Position numbers and translations under genes: made by a program. The notes beneath the pieces are model-generated. The model worked only from the letters and a program-made list of their open reading frames with translations, was not told where the DNA came from and did no database searches. Positions 17,317 through 25,350 of a stretch of DNA of 46,832 bases are shown piece after piece. This DNA comes from Weizmannia acidilactici (GTDB taxonomy: Bacteria > Bacillota > Bacilli > Bacillales > Bacillaceae_C). Location: positions 1-46,832 of the forward strand of contig NZ_BKZP01000026.1 in assembly GCF_008974185.1 (NCBI RefSeq). Reading direction: 5' to 3'. Positions within the stretch are counted from its first letter, which is position 1; the number at the start of each line of letters is the position of its first letter.

Positions 17317-17994
17317 TTAAAAAAACCACGGGAGGATAAAAGAAGTCAAAATCGCGGTTAAACCCATTGCAACACCCGACACGGCCCCCTGCAGGTCGCC
17401 TTCCTTAACGGCTTCACCGGTGCCGATGCCGTGGGAAATGGTTCCAAGCGCAAGCCCCCTGGAGATCGGGTCATCAATTTTGGCCCATGTCAATAGTTTC
17501 AAACCGAACATTGCCCCGAGCATACCTGTAATCATAACAAAACCGGCGACAAGCACCTGGTTTCCACCGATGATTTTTGCCACTTCGCTCGCTACCGGAA
17601 CCGTGATCGATTTAACCGCAAGAGAAGCAAAAATATAATTGGACAGTCGGAACACTTTCGCGAGGATCAACGCAATCCCGACGGTGAGCACACTGCCTGA
17701 AAGCATGCCGCCCAATACCGGCATCGAATAGTGGAGCAGGATGGCCTTGTTTTTATAAAGCGGCACGGCAAGCGCGACCGTAGCCGGGCCGAGAAAATAA
17801 GTCATCAGTCCTTTTGCGGGTAGATATTCTTTGTAAGGGACATGGCTGGCCAACAGGATGAGTATCACGGCAACTGTGCTGAAAAAAACAGGTGTTGTAA
17901 ACGGGGACGGGTATTTTTTCGATAATCGTAAAGACAACAAATAGACAAACACGGTCACGAAAATGCTATAAAGAGTGGCTATGCTGCTGCTCAT
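17317..17994 (-). CDS. lrgB: LrgB/CidB family membrane protein
   Basis: A 225-residue polytopic membrane protein. The family signature is seen in NYIFASLAVKSITVPVASEV followed by AKIIGG, and in the C-terminal LGTISHGIGTGEAVKEGDLQGAVSGVAMGL, typical of LrgB. About seven membrane helices are visible. ATG at 17994 is chosen because GAGGAAAGCC lies directly upstream; a longer reading has no ribosome site. It overlaps the lrgA end by 29 nt, so the two are coupled. In B. subtilis related pairs act as a pyruvate facilitator (PftAB), in Staphylococcus as regulators of murein hydrolases; which applies here is unknown. No LytSR-type genes are nearby. Confidence 0.9.
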   Translation of the reverse strand: MSSSIATLYSIFVTVFVYLLSLRLSKKYPSPFTTPVFFSTVAVILILLASHVPYKEYLPAKGLMTYFLGPATVALAVPLYKNKAILLHYSMPVLGGMLSGSVLTVGIALILAKVFRLSNYIFASLAVKSITVPVASEVAKIIGGNQVLVAGFVMITGMLGAMFGLKLLTWAKIDDPISRGLALGTISHGIGTGEAVKEGDLQGAVSGVAMGLTAILTSFILPWFF

Positions 17995-18358
17995 GGCTTT
18001 CCTCACGGCTCCTTGCCAAAAATTGTGCGGAAATCCCCGTCCCCAAAATGCCGGCTGCCGCACTGACAGCCAAGATCAGAAACAACACAAGCCCCTCATG
18101 GATAAAAACGGTACCGAGCGTCATCAGCCCGACAGAGATCGGGATAAAAAAGAATGATAAATGCTTTAATATCCAGGTGGCGCCCATATCTATCCACTGC
18201 AATTTCAATATGCCTGTTGCAAGCAATAGAAAAAGCAGCAGCATGCCGAACACATTCCCCGGTATCGGCAAATGCAGCATTTTAACCGCTTCCAGCCCGA
18301 TTTCGTATATCACCCAGAGCAAACCGATCTGCAATGCACCGAAAAAAGCCTTTTTCAT
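17966..18358 (-). CDS. lrgA: LrgA/CidA family membrane protein
   Basis: A 130-residue holin-like membrane protein with four helices. ALQIGLLWVIYEIGLEAVKM, LPIPGNVFGMLLLFLLLATG and LKHLSFFFIPISVGLMTLG are the typical CidA/LrgA blocks, including the conserved P-G-N/S-V-x-G-M turn. The tail RSREESHEQQHSHSL is hydrophilic. GGGAGT lies 7 nt before ATG at 18358; a longer reading to 18409 crosses the operator. A palindromic operator and promoter lie upstream (18381-18429). Confidence 0.9.
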   Translation of the reverse strand: MKKAFFGALQIGLLWVIYEIGLEAVKMLHLPIPGNVFGMLLLFLLLATGILKLQWIDMGATWILKHLSFFFIPISVGLMTLGTVFIHEGLVLFLILAVSAAAGILGTGISAQFLARSREESHEQQHSHSL

Positions 18359-18380
18359 GTTGCATACTCCCTTTGAGTTT

Positions 18381-18396
18381 ACTGTATTATTACAGT
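18381..18396 (-). promoter_or_regulatory. Palindromic operator upstream of lrgAB
   Basis: ACTGTATTATTACAGT is a perfect 6-4-6 inverted repeat placed over the expected transcription start, as for a repressor site. The cognate regulator is not encoded nearby. Confidence 0.55.
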
Positions 18397-18400
18397 TTAT

Positions 18401-18429
18401 ATTATACAAATATTCGATATAAGTTTTAA
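18401..18429 (-). promoter_or_regulatory. Sigma-A promoter of lrgAB
   Basis: On the minus strand TTAAAA, 17 nt, TATAAT. Confidence 0.6.
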
Positions 18430-18481
18430 ATATCCTTTAAGATTTTTGCAAAAAATATAGACTTTTCCGCGGGAGCATTCG

Positions 18482-18511
18482 GAATGAAAACCGCACTCGT
18501 TTCACATATTA
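18482..18511 (+). promoter_or_regulatory. Sigma-G consensus promoter of the SASP gene
   Basis: GAATG (18482-18486), 18 nt, CATATTA (18505-18511) fits GHATR-N18-CATHHTA exactly. The predicted start point (about 18518) falls on the GAGGTG ribosome site, which leaves an unusually short leader. Confidence 0.55.
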
Positions 18512-18527
18512 AAAAAGAGGTGATACG

Positions 18528-18803
18528 ATACCTAGAAGAAAAAGAAAGCCGCTCGTTGCAGGATCCAGGAATGCGCTCGACCGCTTTAAAGCGGATGTTA
18601 TGGCAAAACAGGGGTTCCATACCGATGCGGACCAGCCGGACGACGTAAAATTTGTAGTAGCGGATGTCCAGGGGATTCCACTCCAAAAAGGCTACAACGG
18701 AAGATTAACCGCCGAACAGGTCGGCAAAATCGAGGGGCCGATCGGCGGGAGCATGGTGAAAGAATTGGTCCGCTTGGCGCAGGAACAATTGAAAAAAAGG
18801 TAA
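18528..18803 (+). CDS. Alpha/beta-type small acid-soluble spore protein with ATA at the start position
   Basis: Read from ATA at 18528 the product has 91 residues: (M)PRRKRKPLVAGSRNALDRF, then KADVMAKQGFHTDADQPDD, ending GGSMVKELVRLAQEQLKKR. The N-terminal LV...RNAL.R.K block and the C-terminal IPLQKGYNGRLTAEQVGKIE followed by GPIGGSMVKELV are those of DNA-binding alpha/beta SASPs that protect spore DNA. GAGGTG lies 5 nt before ATA. Between the upstream in-frame TAA (18510) and ATG at 18600 there is no ATG, GTG or TTG in frame. Either ATA is used, ACG just before it is used, or the start codon has mutated; initiation at 18600 would remove 24 conserved residues. Confidence 0.75.
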   Translation: MPRRKRKPLVAGSRNALDRFKADVMAKQGFHTDADQPDDVKFVVADVQGIPLQKGYNGRLTAEQVGKIEGPIGGSMVKELVRLAQEQLKKR

Positions 18804-18838
18804 AAACGGGAAAAGGGTTACCCTTGCCCGTTTTTATT
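18802..18838. terminator. Bidirectional terminator
   Basis: AAAAACGGG plus AAAGGG pairs with CCCTT plus CCCGTTTTT around a TTA loop, with one unpaired base on each side. It lies between the converging SASP and alpha-galactosidase genes and overlaps the SASP stop. Confidence 0.85.
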
Positions 18839-18854
18839 GATATATACCATATAT

Positions 18855-21065
18855 TTATCCGTCTTTTTCGGCAGCACGGATGCAATACAAGGATGATACA
18901 AAATCACCTTTGGTTTCTATTTTATCAAGGAGGAGGCCAACTTGCATCAATTCATCGCCATAAACCGGTTCGCCGTATCCATCCACCGCATACAGCATCC
19001 CCGGATCAAGCCCCGCAAGCCGGATGCGTGAAAAAGGCGGATTCGGCTGTGCCAGTACCCGGTAATATCCCACGACCGCTTCCTTTTGGTCCGAGGATAC
19101 GGCCATCCAGGCAGCTTCATTGGAGGGGAACGGGCTTAACAAACGGTAAAAGCGGCCGAATCGGAACAGGGCACGTTTTGCTTTGAAAAAAGCGATCTGT
19201 TTTTTTATGGCGGTTTTTTCTTCAACGGTTAAAGACGTAAGATCGAGTTCATAGCCGAAGGCGCCGAAATAAGCGGCATTTGCCCGTGTTTCAAGCGGCG
19301 TGATCCTTCCTGTTTGATGGTTCGGCACAGCGGATACATGGCTGCCGATGGAGGAAAGCGGATAAACGAGTGATGCTCCATATTGGATTTTCAATCTTTC
19401 GACCGCATCCGTGTCATCACTCGCCCAAGTCTGCGGCGCATAATACAGCATGCCCGGATCGAACCGCCCTCCCCCGCTTGCGCATGATTCAAAAAGTATA
19501 TTTGGAAAATGTGAAATTAATTTTTCGTATAGCTTATACACCCCGAGAATATAACGGTGGAAAATTTCCCCCTGCCTGCTTTTCGGCCATGCTTTTGAAA
19601 ATACTTCCGTCATATTCCGGTTCATGTCCCATTTGATATAAGAAATTTTCGATTCCCGGATTGTTCTGCTCATCGCTTCAAAAACATAACCCACGACCTC
19701 GTCCCGGGTAAAGTCCAACACATATTGGTTCCGTCCGTGCGACATCGGCCTGCCTGGAACTGAGATGACCCAATCCGGGTGCTTCCGGTACAAATTGGAA
19801 TCTTTGTTCACCATCTCCGGTTCGAACCAAAGGCCGAATTTCATACCGAGCGCCTCGATTTTTTCCGACAACCCTTTGATTCCGCCCGGTAGTTTTTCAA
19901 GGTTCGGCTCCCAGTCCCCGAGGGAGCTTTTGTCATTGTCCCGCCTGCCGAACCAGCCGTCATCAAGCACAAACAGCTCAATCCCTAATTTTTTTGATTC
20001 CATTGCAAGCGTCAAAATCTTTTCTTCAGTAAAACGGAAGTACGTTGCTTCCCAATTATTGAATAAAACCGGACGTGGTTTATCCCGCCAAATGCCGCGG
20101 ACAAGACGGGTGCGGTACAGTTCATGGTACGTTTGGCTCATACCATTCAGGCCCCGGACGGAATAGACGATCACACACTCCGGCGTTGTAAAAGTTTCGC
20201 CCGGATTCAGTTTCCACTTAAACTGGAACGGATGAATACCTATCATGATACGTGTCACGTGAAAGTTATCGACTTCAACTTGGGCAAGAAAATTTCCGCT
20301 GTACACAAGACTGAAGCCGTATACTTCCCCGCTTCCTTCTGTCGCATCCGGCCTTTTCAGCGCAAGAAAAGGGTTGAACTGGTGGCTACTTGCCCCTCTT
20401 GCGCTGTATACAGATTGGATTCCCCTCCCCAGCGGCTTTGCCTGCACATCCATCTCGCGCGCCCATGCCCCGGCAAGTGTAACCATTTCAAAATCGGAAT
20501 CAGGAAAATCAATGCTTGCGCTCATCGCTGCATTTAAATAAAAACGTTCCCCGCCTTTATTTGAAAAAACCGCATGACGGGTAATAGCGTCCCAGCCGTT
20601 AAAAATGGTATAAAATAAAATCAGCTCCCCCCCAAGCACATCGTCAAACAAATAAATTTCAAGCGTTTCCGCCTCATGGATGTTTTCTGTATAGGTTGCC
20701 GGCAGTCCTTCAAGTTTCGGCTTGCCTTTACGGATCGAATACCCCCGGTAACGGAAATCAGAAATGGTGCTCCCCATTTTGTCCCTGATTTCATATGCAG
20801 GCATACGGAAATCTGTTGTGCCGTAAGCAGGGTATTCTTGTTTGATGTATTCGAGGGATGTCGTATAGCTGCCTTCAATGCGGTTCGTCGAAGCACTGTG
20901 CCTTCTTCTTTCCTTTAAATGTTGGAAAGACGGGCGGTGGCGGATTTTTTTCCCGAAATATAAGTGCTCCAGCTGCCCGCTCTCGCTGATGACGCCAAAA
21001 ATATAACTGATCCCATTATTCTGCAGATGAAATTCCTGCGTTTTTTCATTTACAAAAATCGGCAT
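18855..21065 (-). CDS. GH36 alpha-galactosidase
   Basis: A 736-residue cytosolic enzyme that removes terminal alpha-1,6-galactose from raffinose-family sugars and melibiose. Asp480 in YIKWDMNRNMTE is the expected nucleophile, and Asp550/551 in WASDDTDAVERLKIQYG holds the acid/base. LFVLDDGWFGRRDNDKSSLG and FESCASGGGRFDPGMLYY are family blocks. Length matches the tetrameric Geobacillus AgaA/AgaB type. There is no signal peptide. I start at ATG 21065 (MPIFVNEK) because GAGAGGTG lies directly upstream; an earlier ATG at 21092 falls inside the operator palindrome. No transporter gene is adjacent; the next gene upstream is a decayed symporter. Confidence 0.93.
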   Translation of the reverse strand: MPIFVNEKTQEFHLQNNGISYIFGVISESGQLEHLYFGKKIRHRPSFQHLKERRRHSASTNRIEGSYTTSLEYIKQEYPAYGTTDFRMPAYEIRDKMGSTISDFRYRGYSIRKGKPKLEGLPATYTENIHEAETLEIYLFDDVLGGELILFYTIFNGWDAITRHAVFSNKGGERFYLNAAMSASIDFPDSDFEMVTLAGAWAREMDVQAKPLGRGIQSVYSARGASSHQFNPFLALKRPDATEGSGEVYGFSLVYSGNFLAQVEVDNFHVTRIMIGIHPFQFKWKLNPGETFTTPECVIVYSVRGLNGMSQTYHELYRTRLVRGIWRDKPRPVLFNNWEATYFRFTEEKILTLAMESKKLGIELFVLDDGWFGRRDNDKSSLGDWEPNLEKLPGGIKGLSEKIEALGMKFGLWFEPEMVNKDSNLYRKHPDWVISVPGRPMSHGRNQYVLDFTRDEVVGYVFEAMSRTIRESKISYIKWDMNRNMTEVFSKAWPKSRQGEIFHRYILGVYKLYEKLISHFPNILFESCASGGGRFDPGMLYYAPQTWASDDTDAVERLKIQYGASLVYPLSSIGSHVSAVPNHQTGRITPLETRANAAYFGAFGYELDLTSLTVEEKTAIKKQIAFFKAKRALFRFGRFYRLLSPFPSNEAAWMAVSSDQKEAVVGYYRVLAQPNPPFSRIRLAGLDPGMLYAVDGYGEPVYGDELMQVGLLLDKIETKGDFVSSLYCIRAAEKDG

Positions 21066-21091
21066 TCTGCACCTCTCATTCGTTTTTTTCA

Positions 21092-21107
21092 TTTATACGC
21101 GTATAAA
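21092..21107 (-). promoter_or_regulatory. Perfect 16-bp operator palindrome
   Basis: TTTATACGCGTATAAA is identical to its reverse complement with a central CG, as in LacI-family operators. It sits 27-42 nt upstream of the alpha-galactosidase start, where it would block transcription. The regulator is not in the window. Confidence 0.6.
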
Positions 21108-21262
21108 CGGCATTGCAATCATATTTTTTCTTCCACAAATCATTCTTTTCGTAAACTATTCTGTGGTCGCATTTTATTTTTTTAATTATCTAAAAATAAC
21201 ATTGCAATTTTGTGAACAATCCGTTACGATTAGGGGAAATTCCATCAAAAAGAGTCGCATTT

Positions 21263-21609
21263 ATGGAGAAATTGGTACGCAATCATTCGTCAAATGTGGA
21301 TTTTGAACAGATTGCATCAAGTCCCAAACTCTAAAAGCTGATGGCAGAGAAAAAGAAATTTATAGTACCGCTTACCGCCTTCTTTCTTGTTTTTTATTTC
21401 TCCCTTCCCGTTTTAACCTCATATTCTAAAGTGTTGAACCGTCCGTATGCCGGTGATATTACATGGACCTGGGTATTTGCAATTTCTCAAATTGTGATGA
21501 CTTGGATCTTATGTACCGTATACGTCAGAAAACCGCTTTTTTGACCATTGACCGGCTGGCGCAGGATGTCCTTGATAAGCATATGCAAAAGGGGGATAAA
21601 GTTGTATGA
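21263..21609 (+). pseudogene. DUF485 membrane protein, disrupted
   Basis: The reading begins MEKLVRNHSSNVDFEQIASS, is stopped by TAA at 21332-21334 (SSPKL*KLMAEKKKF), and continues in the same frame through two membrane segments, VPLTAFFLVFYFSLPVLTS and WTWVFAISQIVMTWILCTVY. After VRKPLF it stops at a TTGACC duplication (near 21541); the original end ([17 protein letters not shown]) lies in another frame and stops at 21607-21609, overlapping the next ATG. DUF485 proteins are small partners encoded before acetate-type sodium:solute symporters. Two independent lesions make it a pseudogene. Confidence 0.85.
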
Positions 21610-22396
21610 ATGAAATCGTTATCATTATTGTTGCCTTGACGCTCGTCATCACTTACTACGCCACAAAACACACGAAAACCGCTAACGAATTTTACACGGC
21701 GGGCGGGGGCTTAAGCGGCTGGCAAAACGGCATGGCGATTGCCGGCAATTATTTATCCGCGGCTTCTTTCCTCGGCATTTCCGGAATGATTGCTTTAAAC
21801 GGGATTGACGGATTTTTCTACAGCTTCGGTTATCTTGTCGCTTATCACGTTGTGCTGTAGTTTGCAACCATTTTGGCGGTGGTCTCCGGCCTTGTGCTTT
21901 CCGGTGCATCAGCATTTGTGCATGATATTTACGGCCAAATTGTTAAAAAAGGACAGGTGTCTGAGAAACAGCAGATGCTTGCGGCCCGTTATGCTTCCAT
22001 CGGTGTTGCGGTATTTTCGTTGCTCGCATTGTTTGCGCAGGAAATGAACGTAGCTTTTCTCGTTACGCTTGCCTTTTGCGTGGCGGAGAGCGCAAATTTG
22101 CCGGTCATGATTTATACGATTTATTGGAAAAATTTAATACCGCAGGCGCGATCACAGGTATGCTTTGCGGCCTGATCTCTTCACTTGTACTGGTGGCGGT
22201 CAGCCCGAATGTGTTTTTCCCTGTTGAAGGGGCGGCCATTTTTCCGTGAACCCGCTCATCACGCTGACCAATCCGGCGATTTTTTCCGTTCCGATCGGAT
22301 TTATCGGCTCCTATATTGGCTGTTGCTTCCAATAAACAGGATGCAAAACGGTTCGCGGAAGTAACGGTAAAAGCCAACACCGGATTTAAAGAGTAA
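21606..22396 (+). pseudogene. Sodium:solute (acetate-type) symporter, deleted and frameshifted
   Basis: The N-terminus [20 protein letters not shown] to [16 protein letters not shown] is an ActP/SSS-family start with [20 protein letters not shown]. It ends in TAG at 21858-21860 and jumps directly to FATILAVVSGLVLSGASAF followed by VHDIYGQIVKKGQVS, a region normally about 240 residues further on. Frame changes follow near 22135, 22250 and 22322, but the end VASNKQDAKRFAEVTVKAN can still be read in pieces. The gene is clearly dead: one large deletion and at least three indels. Confidence 0.88.
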
Positions 22397-22400
22397 GCAA

Positions 22401-22431
22401 AAGCCCCCGCTGTAATACGCGGGGGATAAAT
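22401..22431 (-). terminator. Terminator after the sirtuin gene, probably bidirectional
   Basis: A 7-bp GC stem CCCCCGC (22404-22410) with GCGGGGG (22419-22425) and an 8-nt loop. On the minus strand CTTTTGCTT follows; on the plus strand ATAAATTTTTT follows. Confidence 0.7.
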
Positions 22432-22434
22432 TTT

Positions 22435-23208
22435 TTAAACAAACCGGTTTACCGTTTCAAGCAGTTCACCGATTTTCCAGTTCCTTATCACCAAATCCGC
22501 CGCATAATCCAGTTCCGTCGGTTCCATGTTGACAATAACCAGCTTCGCGCCGTTTTTCTTTGCGGCAAGCGGAAACTGGTTGGCCGGCGTCACTGAAAGC
22601 GAGGAACCGAGCACGATAAAGAGGTCGGCCTGTTCCGTTTCTTCGCTTGCCTTGTAAAACGCATCAAACGGCAGGCTCTCGCCGAATAGAACGACGGAAG
22701 GCCGGATCAATCCGCCGCAAGCGCACTTGTAATCACCTTTCAGAAAGGCCGTATCCGGATACTCCTTGCCGCAGCGGTTGCAATGGCATTTTCTCAAAGT
22801 GCCGTGCAATTCGATGACATTGCTGCTGCCGGCATCCTGGTGCAGTCCGTCAACATTTTGCGTAATAATGGATGAAATCAGCCCCTGTTTTTCCCAAACG
22901 GCTAAAATGGTATGGCCGGCATGGGGCTCCACTTGCTGCTGGCTTTTCATCCGCTCGTAATAAAAATCAATAAAACTTTGCACGTTTTCATTCATCGCCG
23001 ATACGCTTGCAACCGTTTCAGGATGCACTTTTTTCCATAACCCCTTTGTGGATGAACGGAAATCAGGAAGCCCGCTTTCCGTCGACATTCCGGCACCTGT
23101 AAAGACGGTCGTGTGCTTCGCCGCAACCAGGCTTTGGCTCAGTTCATGGATCACATAGCTTTCTTCATCTTCCATAATTGGCAAACGATCACTTCCCTTC
23201 TTCATCAT
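22435..23208 (-). CDS. srtN: Sir2-family NAD-dependent protein deacylase
   Basis: A 257-residue sirtuin that removes acyl groups from lysines using NAD+. The NAD pocket is seen in TTVFTGAGMSTESGLPDFRS; ITQNVDGLHQDAGSSNVIELHG carries the catalytic His of ELHG. The zinc site is C-x2-C (CHCNRCGKEY) and C-x-C (DYKCACGGLIRPSVVLFGE). VLGSSLSVTPANQFP and LVIVNMEPTELD close the Rossmann fold. Length equals CobB/SrtN class. Two adjacent ATGs (23208, 23205) follow GAAGGGAAAT. It stands alone between terminators. Confidence 0.93.
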   Translation of the reverse strand: MMKKGSDRLPIMEDEESYVIHELSQSLVAAKHTTVFTGAGMSTESGLPDFRSSTKGLWKKVHPETVASVSAMNENVQSFIDFYYERMKSQQQVEPHAGHTILAVWEKQGLISSIITQNVDGLHQDAGSSNVIELHGTLRKCHCNRCGKEYPDTAFLKGDYKCACGGLIRPSVVLFGESLPFDAFYKASEETEQADLFIVLGSSLSVTPANQFPLAAKKNGAKLVIVNMEPTELDYAADLVIRNWKIGELLETVNRFV

Positions 23209-23296
23209 ATTTCCCTTCCCGGACGATATGAAGTTTCTTCTATATTCTATTTTACCAAAAACGGCAAAAAGGGAATAAACATTTACCTATTCACAA

Positions 23297-23324
23297 GGCG
23301 CACCACCGGCATTTACGGTGCGCC
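23297..23324. repeat. 8-bp GC hairpin downstream of bmrD
   Basis: GGCGCACC (23297-23304) with GGTGCGCC (23317-23324), just after the bmrD stop. It lacks a T-run, so terminator function is uncertain. Confidence 0.5.
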
Positions 23325-23331
23325 CTGCCCA

Positions 23332-25350
23332 TTAACCTGCTTCTTCCGCCCGGTTTCCGTGCTGCATCTGATACATTTGGTAATACTTACCTTTTCTTCC
23401 CATCAGTTCCTCGTGGTTTCCCCGTTCAACAATCCGGCCGCGGTCCAGCACCAAAATCTGGTCCGCATTTTTGATTGTGGACAATCGGTGGGCGATGATG
23501 AAAGTTGTGCGCCCTTTTTTCAGCACATCCATTGCTTCCTGTATTAGCGTTTCAGTTTCCGTATCAATATTTGAAGTTGCCTCATCCAGTATTAAAATGG
23601 CAGGGTCAAAAGCGAGCGCGCGCGCAAAAGAAATCAATTGGCGCTGGCCGGAAGAAAGGGTGCTTCCCTTTTCGATCACCGGCTCATCCAGCCCTTTTTC
23701 AAGATTCCCAAGCACTTTATCGGCGCCGACTGCTTTTAAAACAGCGGCTGCTTTTTCCCGTGTAATGCGCGGATCGCCAAGACTCACGTTCGAATAAATG
23801 GTGCCTGTAAACAAGTACGGGTCCTGAAGCACAATCGCCATATGTTCGCGCACAGTCTGCCGGGGAAGCGACCGGATATCGGTGCCGTCAATGCGGATTT
23901 CGCCTTTCGTACAGTCATAAAACCGGAACAGCACATTCATGATCGAGCTTTTTCCGGAACCGGTATGACCGACAAGCGCAACTGTTTCGCCCGGTTTTGC
24001 TTCAAAATCGATGTCCTTTAGCACGTATTTATTTTCTTTGTAGGCAAAGTATACATGGTCAAAAACGACATGGCCTTTAAAGCGCGGCACTGCTTCGCTG
24101 CTAACATCTTCTCCTTTTTCGCCCAGCAGTTTAAAAACCCGTTCGCCGGAAACAATTGCCTGCTCCAAATTACCAAACTGGTTTACAATATTGCTGATCG
24201 GGTTAAACAACCGGTTAATATAATCCACATACGCATACAGCAGGCCGACCGATAGCCCCGAAACAAGCCCTGAAGCCGCATCGTGCCCGAAATACCAGAG
24301 GAACGAGACGAGCACCAAGTTTTTCAAAATACCGGTTAAGTTATGGGACGACAAGGAATTCAAAACAAGCAATTTTTTTTGGTAGCGGAAATGCGTCCCA
24401 TTCAGTTTTTCAAAAGCATTCTTCGTTTGTTTTTCGCGGCGGAAAGCCTGGATAACCGGCATCCCCTGAATCGATTCATTGATCATCGCGTTCATTTCGC
24501 TTACTTTGGAACGGATCATGTAATTATATTTTTGTGCAAACTTTCTGTACACCCGCATCCAAATGAACAAAACCGGGATTAAAACCGTGCAGATCATCGC
24601 GAGCCTCCAATCAAGTAAAAGCATCGCAATATAGATACCAATGATATAAATGGCGCCGCTGAAAAAATTCGACAGCACGGCCACATACAGCTCATGGATG
24701 GCTTCCGTATCATTCGTAATGCGCGAAACGATTTTTCCGGCCGGCGAATTGTCAAAAAACTGGATCGGCAGCTTTTGCAGATGGCTGAACACATCGTTGC
24801 GCATTTTCTGGATGATCCGGTTTGCCGCTTTTTGCAGATAAAAATACTGTGCAAACTGACCGAGGCCCGACACAATGTAGAGGGCAAAATATAGGACTAG
24901 TAGGTTGATAATATATGGGACTTCCGGACTGTAAAAACGCAGCACTTCCGAATAAGACAACCGTACAGCCGGATAGGTTGTTGTTTTCCCGTTATAGGTG
25001 ACATAGACTTTTCCGTTCCGGATTGAATGCTTTCCGTCGGTTTCCACTTTTCCTTCCGCGAAGTAAAAGTTTTTGCCAACCTGCACGATTGAAACCTTTT
25101 TCCCTTTTTTCTCCTCTTCAGACGCATATGCTAACCGTTTATAATAACGGCTTCCGTAGGCTACGGCCTGCGGTGACTTGGCCGTTTCCACCCACTCGCT
25201 TTCAATCCCGGTAATATGGTGGTCGATCATATTTTTTGAAACGATCGGACTAAGCACATCAGCACCAACCGCCACCATCAGCGCCGCCAAAGCGGTAATA
25301 ATGATGCCTTTAAACGTTAGCGCATATTGGATAAGACGTTTGGCAGCCAC
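23332..25350 (-). CDS. bmrD: Heterodimeric multidrug ABC exporter subunit BmrD
   Basis: A 672-residue half-transporter with an N-terminal six-helix membrane domain and a C-terminal ATPase. The large extracytoplasmic insertion between the first two helices (about residues 35-135, rich in Lys, Tyr and Thr) is typical of BmrD/YheH. The ATPase has Walker A GHTGSGKSS, the signature LSSGQRQ (Ser for Gly) and Walker B with catalytic Glu in AILILDEATSNID. It therefore holds the competent catalytic Glu of the pair. The GTG start overlaps the bmrC TAG by one base with GAGGTG upstream, so translation is coupled. Length equals B. subtilis BmrD (673). Confidence 0.92.
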   Translation of the reverse strand: MAAKRLIQYALTFKGIIITALAALMVAVGADVLSPIVSKNMIDHHITGIESEWVETAKSPQAVAYGSRYYKRLAYASEEEKKGKKVSIVQVGKNFYFAEGKVETDGKHSIRNGKVYVTYNGKTTTYPAVRLSYSEVLRFYSPEVPYIINLLVLYFALYIVSGLGQFAQYFYLQKAANRIIQKMRNDVFSHLQKLPIQFFDNSPAGKIVSRITNDTEAIHELYVAVLSNFFSGAIYIIGIYIAMLLLDWRLAMICTVLIPVLFIWMRVYRKFAQKYNYMIRSKVSEMNAMINESIQGMPVIQAFRREKQTKNAFEKLNGTHFRYQKKLLVLNSLSSHNLTGILKNLVLVSFLWYFGHDAASGLVSGLSVGLLYAYVDYINRLFNPISNIVNQFGNLEQAIVSGERVFKLLGEKGEDVSSEAVPRFKGHVVFDHVYFAYKENKYVLKDIDFEAKPGETVALVGHTGSGKSSIMNVLFRFYDCTKGEIRIDGTDIRSLPRQTVREHMAIVLQDPYLFTGTIYSNVSLGDPRITREKAAAVLKAVGADKVLGNLEKGLDEPVIEKGSTLSSGQRQLISFARALAFDPAILILDEATSNIDTETETLIQEAMDVLKKGRTTFIIAHRLSTIKNADQILVLDRGRIVERGNHEELMGRKGKYYQMYQMQHGNRAEEAG

